From positions 1 to 8,396 of the forward strand of contig SXVG01000032.1 of assembly GCA_005791685.1 (NCBI GenBank): a DNA stretch of 8,396 nucleotides. Reading direction: 5' to 3'. Below, piece after piece: positions 1 through 4,986 of the stretch; positions within the stretch are counted from its first letter, which is position 1, and every line of letters starts with the position of its first letter. The notes below the pieces were generated by a model. The model saw nothing but the letters and a program-made list of their open reading frames with translations. It was not told the DNA's origin and did not search any database. The translations under genes and the position numbers were made by a program. The stretch is from Methylotenera sp. (GTDB lineage: Bacteria; Pseudomonadota; Gammaproteobacteria; Burkholderiales; Methylophilaceae).

Positions 1-427
1 CAATACCGGCAACATCATACGACTTTGCGCCAATACTGGCGCACAACTGCATCTGGTAAAACCTTTGGGCTTTAAACTGGAAGACAAGCAACTCAAACGC
101 GCTGGCTTGGACTACCACGAATACGCCCAACTGCAAGTGCATGAAAATTGGCCGGCCTGCAAAGCCGCTTTGGCCGGCAAACGCCTGTTTGCTATCACCA
201 CCAAAGGCAGTACGCGTCACAGCGAGGTGGCATTTCAAGCCGATGATGTGTTTGTGTTTGGCCCAGAAACGCGCGGCTTACCTGCCGCCGTTTTAGAAGA
301 ATTCAGCACCAATCAACGCTTGCGCCTGCCCATGCTGGCCAACAGCAGAAGTTTGAATTTGTCTAATTCGGCGGCCGTGTTGCTGTATGAAGCATGGCGC
401 CAAGTGGGGTTTGGCGGCGGGGTTTAA
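1..427 (+). CDS. trmL: tRNA (cytidine/uridine-34 2'-O)-methyltransferase TrmL, 5' end cut off by window
   Basis: A SPOUT-class methyltransferase that methylates the 2'-O of the wobble nucleotide (C34 or U34) in tRNA-Leu isoacceptors using S-adenosylmethionine, in the cytoplasm. The frame is open from base 2 and begins NTGNIIRLCANTG, which lies about 13 residues into the E. coli protein, so only a short N-terminal piece is missing; about 141 residues are present against a usual length near 155. Family signatures visible are NTGN, the AGLDYHEY segment, the knot motif FGPETRGLP, and the C-terminal knot SRSLNLSNSAAVLLYEAWRQ. No internal start is needed: the ATG at 65 lies well inside the conserved domain and is not the real start. 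It converges on gpsA, and the two stop codons overlap. In E. coli trmL is co-directional behind cysE; here it faces gpsA and no cysE lies between them. The family assignment is very secure; tRNA specificity is inferred from the family. Confidence 0.95.
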   Translation, partial: NTGNIIRLCANTGAQLHLVKPLGFKLEDKQLKRAGLDYHEYAQLQVHENWPACKAALAGKRLFAITTKGSTRHSEVAFQADDVFVFGPETRGLPAAVLEEFSTNQRLRLPMLANSRSLNLSNSAAVLLYEAWRQVGFGGGV

Positions 428-1428
428 AGCCCTTCGGCTTTTTGCTCACGGCCTAATAAGGCCAGCACCGCTTCTTTAGCGCTTTTGCCGTGCGATAAGA
501 CTTGATCAACCTGATAGGTAATCGGCATATCCACCTGCATGGCCTGTGCGCGGCGCATGACCTCGGTGGTGGTGTTAACTCCCTCCGCCACATGCCCTAA
601 GCCCTGCAAAATATCGGCCAAGGCTTTACCGCTAGCCAACTGCAAGCCCACTTCACGGTTACGTGAATATTGACCAGTACAAGTTAAAATCAAGTCGCCT
701 GCGCCGGCCAAGCCCATAAAGGTCTCGGGGCTCGCACCCAAAGCCACGCCAAACCGCGTCATTTCCGCCAAACCGCGGGTAATCATGGCGGCACGGGCAT
801 TGTTACCAAAACCCATGCCATCAGAAATACCGGCCGCTATCGCCATGACATTTTTAATGGCGCCGCCTACCGACACGCCTACCACATCGGTGCTGCTGTA
901 TACACGCAGATTGCCACCGTGTATCAATTGCGCCGCACGACTGGCGAATGCCGCGTCGCTGGCCGCCAGCGTCACGGCGGTAGGCAAGCCACGGACTAAT
1001 TCAGCGGCAAAACTGGGGCCAGATAAAGCACCCCAATGCTGGCCGGTGACGGCGGGGTCGCCCAATTCTTCCAAGGCCACCTCAAAAGGCAGTTTGGCCG
1101 ACTGAGGCTCCAAGCCCTTATTGGCCCACACCACAGGCGTGGTGCAGCCCAAAGCTTTAATATCTTTCAATAGACTTCTAAAGCCTGCGGTCGGCACCAC
1201 ACAAAGGATTAAATCTGCCCCCTGCAAAGCCGTTGGCAAGTCATCTTCCACCTGCAACTGTTCATTGAATTTAAAGTCGCCCAAATACAGCGGATTGGCC
1301 CGCGCTTTACGCATGCCCGACACATGGCCAGCATTGCGTGCCCATAACGCCACTTGGTGACGCTGACTGATGTGCATGGCCAAGGCCGTGCCCCATGCTC
1401 CTGCGCCTAGTACCGCTATTTTTGCCAT
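424..1428 (-). CDS. gpsA: NAD(P)+-dependent glycerol-3-phosphate dehydrogenase
   Basis: Cytoplasmic enzyme that reduces dihydroxyacetone phosphate to sn-glycerol-3-phosphate, the backbone precursor of phospholipids. The 334-residue protein is the usual length. It starts with a Rossmann fold carrying the dinucleotide loop GAGAWGTALA (residues 8-17), followed by CVVPT (76-80) and WANKGLE with conserved Lys104. Next come SGPSFAAE (136-143) and the catalytic helix GGAIKNVMAIAAGISDG, where Lys192 corresponds to the family's catalytic lysine. The C-terminal substrate region has GLAGAGDLILTC and YSRNR (254-258), followed by EGVNTT. The start is ATG with a GGGGAUG/UAAGG purine stretch just upstream, 33 nt after the SH3-protein stop. 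It is the last gene of the minus-strand run. Its last codons double as a terminator-like hairpin, and its TAA overlaps the trmL TAA. Confidence 0.97.
   Translation of the reverse strand: MAKIAVLGAGAWGTALAMHISQRHQVALWARNAGHVSGMRKARANPLYLGDFKFNEQLQVEDDLPTALQGADLILCVVPTAGFRSLLKDIKALGCTTPVVWANKGLEPQSAKLPFEVALEELGDPAVTGQHWGALSGPSFAAELVRGLPTAVTLAASDAAFASRAAQLIHGGNLRVYSSTDVVGVSVGGAIKNVMAIAAGISDGMGFGNNARAAMITRGLAEMTRFGVALGASPETFMGLAGAGDLILTCTGQYSRNREVGLQLASGKALADILQGLGHVAEGVNTTTEVMRRAQAMQVDMPITYQVDQVLSHGKSAKEAVLALLGREQKAEGL
426..443 (+). terminator. Probable intrinsic terminator of trmL, inside the gpsA 3' end
   Basis: A hairpin with arms AAAGCC (426-431) and GGCTTT (436-441), loop CTTC, and a run of five T (439-443) in the plus direction. 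It begins within the trmL stop codon. The stem is only 6 bp and the T run is short, so strength is uncertain. Read on the minus strand, the same arms form a hairpin with a GAAG loop, but only TTT follows before AAA, so it would be a weaker terminator for gpsA. The arms also encode the last residues of GpsA. Confidence 0.55.
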
Positions 1429-1461
1429 GGCCTTACATCCCCGCGCTCAACAGAACACACT

Positions 1462-1917
1462 TTATTCAAATCCCCAAGTGGAGGACGTCAGCATATAGCC
1501 TTGCACGCCATCTCTATGCTTAAGCTTAATCCAACCATTGCTAGGCTTTAATTCCAACACTTCCAGCAACACGTCTTTTTCCACCGTGGCCAGCAAACTG
1601 GCGTTGGCCTCCGCCGCCAGACGCATTTCCGCTTTGCTGGCAGTCACCAGCACGCTGCGCTTGCTAGACAAGTGCTTGGCTTCCAGCCAATTCAAGCCGC
1701 CTTGGGCATCGCGAACTTTTAGCCACTCACCCAAATTAACCACCACCTCAACCGGGTAGTTTTGATTGAGCAAATAAACTTTTTTGGCGGCACTGGACGG
1801 CGCGTCGTAGAGCACGACCTTGGGCACCGCCACCGAACGAAAATCCAAGGCCGAGGCCATGGCAGGCAGCAGCAATAGCCCTAAGGTCCATACCAGCTTT
1901 TTGCCAAGGCCGAGCAT
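1462..1917 (-). CDS. Exported protein with two bacterial SH3-like repeats
   Basis: Small secreted protein of unassigned function, 151 residues from the chosen start. An ATG at 1917 gives a textbook signal peptide: GKK near the N-terminus, a hydrophobic stretch VWTLGLLLLPAM, then ASA as the signal peptidase I site after about residue 23. The frame stays open to an ATG at 1989, but that start would add 24 basic residues buried in secB and hide the signal peptide, so I reject it. The mature part has two SH3-like units. The first (about 27-85) runs from RSVAVPKVVLYDAPSS through GEWLKVRD to LNWLEAKHLS. The second (about 88-148) carries VLVTASKAEMR, NGWIKLKHRDG and QGYMLTSSTWG. The paired W-(I/L)-K-(V/L) blocks and the glycine before the last strand are typical of SH3b domains. 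It lies 4 nt after secB with no clear Shine-Dalgarno, suggesting translational coupling. Peptidoglycan or protein binding in the periplasm is a guess from the fold. Confidence 0.85.
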   Translation of the reverse strand: MLGLGKKLVWTLGLLLLPAMASALDFRSVAVPKVVLYDAPSSAAKKVYLLNQNYPVEVVVNLGEWLKVRDAQGGLNWLEAKHLSSKRSVLVTASKAEMRLAAEANASLLATVEKDVLLEVLELKPSNGWIKLKHRDGVQGYMLTSSTWGFE

Positions 1918-1921
1918 GAAT

Positions 1922-2410
1922 TTAGTGTTTGGCAGCCGCTTCCGCCGCTTCTGCCTGCTGGTGTTTTTGTTGCGCAAACAAGGCTTCAAAATTGATGGGG
2001 TTCAACAACACCGGTTGAAAACCAGCACGCACCACCAAATCAGAAACGGTTTCGCGCGCGTAGGGGAACAAGATGTTAGGGCAAGTAATGCCCACTATCA
2101 TTTCTAAATTTTCTTCTGGCACACCGCGGATTTGGAAAATCCCGGCTTGCGTGGCTTCCACCAAGAACACGGTTTTATCTTCAATTTTAGAAGTCACCGT
2201 TACTTTAATCGCCACTTCAAACACATTCGCTTCAAGCTGCTGAGCCGAGTTACTCAACTCTATGCCCACTTGCGGTTGGCTGCGGTCAGTAAAAATCTGT
2301 GGCGCATTGGGGATTTCCAAGGACGCGTCTTTAACATAAATTTTTTCTATGCTAAAACCCGCTGCTGGGGCTTGCTCTTCTGCTGCTACGTTGTTGTCTT
2401 CTTTTGCCAT
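1922..2410 (-). CDS. secB: Protein-export chaperone SecB
   Basis: Homotetrameric cytoplasmic chaperone that keeps precursor proteins unfolded and hands them to SecA at the SecYEG translocon. The 162-residue protein is near the usual 150-165. After a polar N-terminal segment (1-18) comes the conserved core: FSIEKIYVKDASLEIPNAPQIF (19-40), the strand VFEVAIKVTVTSKI, FLVEATQAGIFQIRGV, and the family hallmark CPNILFPYARE (110-120), followed by INFEALF. The tail is a Gln/Ala/Glu-rich stretch ending AAAKH; SecB tails are generally variable. The ATG at 2410 is the only sensible start; upstream the mRNA is A-rich (AAAGAAAAUC) with only a weak Shine-Dalgarno. The 103-nt gap before it contains an extended -10 candidate. 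The order grxC-secB-gpsA is shared with E. coli, although here an SH3 protein gene sits in between. Confidence 0.98.
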   Translation of the reverse strand: MAKEDNNVAAEEQAPAAGFSIEKIYVKDASLEIPNAPQIFTDRSQPQVGIELSNSAQQLEANVFEVAIKVTVTSKIEDKTVFLVEATQAGIFQIRGVPEENLEMIVGITCPNILFPYARETVSDLVVRAGFQPVLLNPINFEALFAQQKHQQAEAAEAAAKH

Positions 2411-2464
2411 GATTTTCTTTAGTTTCTTGTTAAATAAAGGGTTAAATTAATAAATTACCGCGCC

Positions 2465-2497
2465 ATTTTAGCAGAGATTTCCTTGTCCAACCGTCAA
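2465..2497 (-). promoter_or_regulatory. Candidate internal promoter for secB-SH3-gpsA
   Basis: In the gap between grxC and secB, the minus strand reads TGC-TAAAAT (2465-2473), an extended -10 element. A TTGACG box (2492-2497) lies upstream, but 21 nt separate it from the -10, more than the usual 16-18. Extended -10 promoters tolerate a poor or misplaced -35. Transcription would begin near 2458 and leave a leader of roughly 48 nt that is very A/T-rich. I infer an extra entry point for the downstream three genes; this is motif evidence only. Confidence 0.45.
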
Positions 2498-2513
2498 CGA
2501 CAGTAATCTTTAG

Positions 2514-2768
2514 CTAGGCCAGCAAGGCGTCCAAACCACCGGCCAGATCCAGCGCCCGCAAATCATCGAAACCGCCTATGTGCCGCGCATCAATATAAAT
2601 TTGTGGGACGGTGCGCCGACCGGTTTTTTGCATCATTTCTTCACGCTTTTCCGGTTGCAAATCTATCCTAATTTTGTGGATATCTGTCACGCCTTTACTG
2701 ACTAACAAACGCTCCGCGTTAATGCAATACGGGCACACCGCACTGCTGTACATGGTGACCTTAGGCAT
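2514..2768 (-). CDS. grxC: Glutaredoxin 3 (dithiol, CPYC)
   Basis: Small cytoplasmic thiol-disulfide oxidoreductase reduced by glutathione; it reduces protein and mixed glutathione disulfides. The 84-residue protein has the exact family size. It opens with strand PKVTMYSS, then the active-site motif CPYC (12-15), with Cys12 as the expected nucleophile. The cis-proline motif TVPQIYI (53-59) and the GGFDDL glutathione-binding turn (65-70) complete the thioredoxin fold. The ATG is separated from the yibN stop by one nucleotide (TAG-C-ATG) and lacks a convincing Shine-Dalgarno, so it is probably translated by coupling to yibN. A GC-rich hairpin in the yibN 3' end ends 24 nt before this start. The yibN-grxC-secB order is the same as in E. 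coli. Confidence 0.97.
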   Translation of the reverse strand: MPKVTMYSSAVCPYCINAERLLVSKGVTDIHKIRIDLQPEKREEMMQKTGRRTVPQIYIDARHIGGFDDLRALDLAGGLDALLA

Positions 2769-2769
2769 G

Positions 2770-3246
2770 CTACGGCGCCACTTTTTTGCTGGCCCCGGCT
2801 TTAGCCGGGGTCGCTTTAGCTGGCGCAGCGATACCGCCTTTTACCACCGGCAATTTGGCTTCCAGCCAAGCACTTAAACCGCCTTGCAGATTATGCAATT
2901 GACTAAATTGCGCGGTGCGTAAAACATCGCATGCTTTAACCGAACGTCCACCTAACTGGCAATTCACCAGAACAGGCTTGTTTTGGTATTTCTTCAGCTC
3001 GGGCAAGCGTGCTGCCAGATTAGCCAAAGGCACGTTAATAGCCTCGGCAATGTGGCCGGCAGCAAATTCAGCCTCATCCCGCACATCCAACACCAAGGCG
3101 TTGGATCGGTTAATTAAGGTCACTGCTTCGGCCGGACTTACATTGGGCACACCGCCCGCGCTTTTCTTCAAGCCGGGTAACAACAACATCAAGCCCGAGC
3201 CCAAGGCCAAACCAATTAACCAAATATTGCTTTTAATAAATTCCAC
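2770..3246 (-). CDS. yibN: Membrane-anchored rhodanese-domain protein (YibN type)
   Basis: Single-domain rhodanese attached to the inner membrane by an N-terminal helix. The family's reaction is sulfur transfer through a cysteine persulfide; the physiological donor and acceptor of YibN are not something the sequence tells. I place the start at GTG 3246 because a GAGAGG Shine-Dalgarno lies 6 nt upstream, giving a protein that begins MEFIKSNIW. An in-frame ATG at 3267 has no ribosome site. From the GTG the protein has 158 residues: a transmembrane helix IWLIGLALGSGLMLLLPG (about 8-25), then the rhodanese domain (about 36-133). That domain shows LVLDVRDEAEFAAGHI and the active-site loop CQLGGRS, in which the cysteine (residue 96 in this numbering) is intact. 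An Ala/Lys/Pro-rich tail of about 20 residues ends the protein. It heads the minus-strand run, divergent from gpmI. Confidence 0.93.
   Translation of the reverse strand: MEFIKSNIWLIGLALGSGLMLLLPGLKKSAGGVPNVSPAEAVTLINRSNALVLDVRDEAEFAAGHIAEAINVPLANLAARLPELKKYQNKPVLVNCQLGGRSVKACDVLRTAQFSQLHNLQGGLSAWLEAKLPVVKGGIAAPAKATPAKAGASKKVAP
2793..2810 (-). other. GC-rich hairpin in the yibN 3' end, upstream of grxC
   Basis: On the minus strand, CCCCGGC and GCCGGGG form a perfect 7-bp, all-G/C stem around a UAAA tetraloop. It lies within codons for the Ala/Lys-rich tail of YibN. Downstream is CCAGCAAAAAAG, not a U run, so this is not an intrinsic terminator for the minus strand. In the plus direction the arms are preceded, not followed, by T residues, so it does not terminate that strand either. 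A role in mRNA processing, 3'-end protection or grxC translation is possible but inferred. Confidence 0.5.
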
Positions 3247-3252
3247 AACGTT

Positions 3253-3258
3253 CCTCTC
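3253..3258 (-). promoter_or_regulatory. Ribosome binding site deciding the yibN start
   Basis: GAGAGG on the minus strand, followed by AACGTT (6 nt) and then GTG at 3246. This is the best-spaced strong Shine-Dalgarno in the minus-strand run. It lies inside the coding sequence if the upstream ATG at 3267 is used, which argues for the GTG start. Confidence 0.7.
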
Positions 3259-3404
3259 AAATTTCATTAATGAAACAAGCGTTTATTTAAAAGCGCATTG
3301 AATCGCAGATTGACACAAATTTTATAAGCGGATTTTACGTGTAAATACGCTAAAATAGTGACATTAGCTAGACAAATACCCATAAAATTTAAGGCTCATC
3401 ATTT
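3259..3404. promoter_or_regulatory. Divergent promoter region between yibN and gpmI
   Basis: An A/T-rich stretch that must contain the outward promoters of both operons. In the plus direction there is a perfect TTGACA at 3310-3315 and a TAAAAT at 3351-3356, but 35 nt separate them, so they are not a matched pair. TTTTAC at 3333-3338 is the only box 17 nt from TTGACA, and it is poor. In the minus direction, TTTACA (3340-3345) and TAAAAT (3319-3324) are 15 nt apart. An imperfect dyad at 3328-3350 overlaps these boxes. I cannot assign exact promoters. The gpmI ribosome site is probably AAGG at 3391-3394, 10 nt before the ATG. Confidence 0.5.
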
Positions 3405-4976
3405 ATGTCCACGCCATTAGAAGCCACTGCCACTAAGCTCACGCCCGTTTGCCTGCTTATTTTAGATGGCTTTGGTTACCGCGAAGAGTCCACAGACAAT
3501 GCCATTGCGCTGGCCCACACGCCTAATTTAGATAAACTCTGGCAAAGTCAGCCGCACACCTTGATTGACGCTTCCGAACATTACGTCGGTCTGCCCGATG
3601 GGCAAATGGGCAATTCGGAAGTGGGGCATTTAAACATAGGCGCCGGTCGCGTGGTGTTTCAAGATTTTGAACGCATCAACAACAGCATTGCTAGCGGCGA
3701 ATTCTTTGAGCACGCCGCCTTAAAAGCCGCATTGCTCAAGCTCAAAAACGACAATAAAGCCTTGCATATCTTAGGCCTGCTGTCCGACGGCGGCGTGCAC
3801 AGCCACCACTTGCACATCCACGCCATGCTGGAAATGGCCGCCAAATTAGGCTTGAAACGCGTCTATGTGCATGCTTTCTTGGACGGCAGAGACACCCCGC
3901 CCATCAGCGCCGCGCCCTATTTGGCAGCGCTGGAAGCCAAAATAAAAACCTTGGGAGTGGGTAAAATTATCTCCATCAGCGGGCGTTTTTACAGCATGGA
4001 CAGAGACAAACGCTGGCCCAGGGTGGAAGCGGCCTATGCGCTCATTACCGAAGGCATGGGCGAATTCCGTTATGCCAGCGCTGAACTGGCATTGCAGGCA
4101 GCTTACGCCCGTGGTGAAAAAGACGAATTCGTCAAATGCACCGCTATCCGCGATGAACATGAAGCGCCCACCCATTTAGCAGACGGCGATTTAGTGGTGT
4201 TCATGAACTTTAGATCCGACCGCGCGCGGCAATTGACCCACGCTTTATTGAGCGTAGAGTTTGACGGCTTTCACCGTCGCCACCTGCCTAAATTGTCCGG
4301 CTATTTCACCCTCACCATGCACGACGCCAAAGAAAGCAAAGCCACCGACATCTTTCCACCGTTCGCCGTCAAAAACACCTTGGGGGCCTACTTGTCCAGC
4401 TTAGGCTTAAAGCAATTGCGTATAGCCGAAACAGAAAAATACCCGCACGTTACCTTCTTTTTCAACGGTGGCGAAGAAACCGTGTACCCCGGTGAAGACC
4501 GTATCCTAGTGCCCTCGCCACCGGTCGCCACCTACGACCTGCAACCGGAAATGAGCGCCTTTGAGCTGACCGACAGGCTGGAAGAAGCGATTTTATCCGG
4601 CCAATACCACGCCATTATTTGCAACTACGCCAACGGCGATATGGTGGGCCATACCGGCAGCTTAAGCGCCGCCATCAAAGCGATTGAAACCTTAGACTGC
4701 TGCATAGGCCGCGTCGTAGCCGCCATGCAAGGCATGGGTGGCGAAGTCATCATCACGGCCGACCACGGCAATGCCGAAATGATGTTTGACGCACAAAACA
4801 ATCAACCGCACACCCAACACACCACCAATAAAGTGCCGCTGATTTACCTGGGCCGTAAAGCCACATTAGCCACAGACGGCGCGCTATCCGATTTAGCGCC
4901 CACCTTGCTGCACATGATGGGGCTAAAACAACCGGCGGAAATGACGGGCAAAAATCTTATTCGCTTCATGCCATAA
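3405..4976 (+). CDS. gpmI: 2,3-bisphosphoglycerate-independent phosphoglycerate mutase
   Basis: Cofactor-independent, Mn-dependent enzyme interconverting 3- and 2-phosphoglycerate in glycolysis and gluconeogenesis, of the alkaline phosphatase superfamily. The 523 residues match the usual 505-525, with a slightly extended N-terminus. All expected active-site elements are seen: ILDGFG with metal ligand Asp21; GQMGNSEVGH with the phosphoserine nucleophile Ser71; DGGVHSH (His132); LDGRDTPP (Arg162-Asp163); GRFYSMDRD (Arg194, Arg200); FRSDRARQL (Arg270, Arg273); TEKYPHVT (Lys345); NYANGDMVGHTG (Asp412, His416); TADHGNAE (Asp453, His454); and His472 in HTQHTT. Residue roles come from the well-studied Geobacillus enzyme, to which the spacing matches with a constant offset of 9 until near the C-terminus. 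The first gene of the plus-strand pair with envC, divergent from yibN, as in E. coli. No sign of damage. Confidence 0.98.
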   Translation: MSTPLEATATKLTPVCLLILDGFGYREESTDNAIALAHTPNLDKLWQSQPHTLIDASEHYVGLPDGQMGNSEVGHLNIGAGRVVFQDFERINNSIASGEFFEHAALKAALLKLKNDNKALHILGLLSDGGVHSHHLHIHAMLEMAAKLGLKRVYVHAFLDGRDTPPISAAPYLAALEAKIKTLGVGKIISISGRFYSMDRDKRWPRVEAAYALITEGMGEFRYASAELALQAAYARGEKDEFVKCTAIRDEHEAPTHLADGDLVVFMNFRSDRARQLTHALLSVEFDGFHRRHLPKLSGYFTLTMHDAKESKATDIFPPFAVKNTLGAYLSSLGLKQLRIAETEKYPHVTFFFNGGEETVYPGEDRILVPSPPVATYDLQPEMSAFELTDRLEEAILSGQYHAIICNYANGDMVGHTGSLSAAIKAIETLDCCIGRVVAAMQGMGGEVIITADHGNAEMMFDAQNNQPHTQHTTNKVPLIYLGRKATLATDGALSDLAPTLLHMMGLKQPAEMTGKNLIRFMP

Positions 4977-4979
4977 GGG
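4975..4979 (+). promoter_or_regulatory. Ribosome binding site of envC, overlapping the gpmI stop
   Basis: AAGGG shares two bases with the gpmI TAA stop (4974-4976) and sits 7 nt before the ATG at 4987. A second in-frame ATG at 4993 would be 13 nt away, so 4987 is the better start. The overlap implies translational coupling of envC to gpmI. Confidence 0.7.
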
Positions 4980-4986
4980 CTAAACC

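Noticed and set aside
148..178. Repeated TTGGCCGGC in trmL
   Set aside because: There are only two copies 22 nt apart in Ala/Gly/Leu codons, with no further copies forming an array or uptake-sequence pattern that I could find.
785..1105. Plus-strand open frame within gpsA
   Set aside because: It is antisense to a fully conserved GpsA region, and its composition is a mirror of that gene with no recognisable domain.
1918..1989. Upstream extension of the SH3 protein to the ATG at 1989
   Set aside because: The added 24 residues are basic, overlap the secB tail and would bury a clear signal peptide that begins at 1917.
2132..2422. Plus-strand open frame across secB
   Set aside because: It is antisense to conserved SecB, with no ribosome site and no family resemblance.
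3310..3356. TTGACA and TAAAAT as one gpmI promoter
   Set aside because: The boxes are 35 nt apart, far beyond sigma-70 spacing, so at most they belong to different promoters.
3846..4175. Minus-strand open frame inside gpmI
   Set aside because: It is a shadow of conserved gpmI codons, with no domain and no promoter context.
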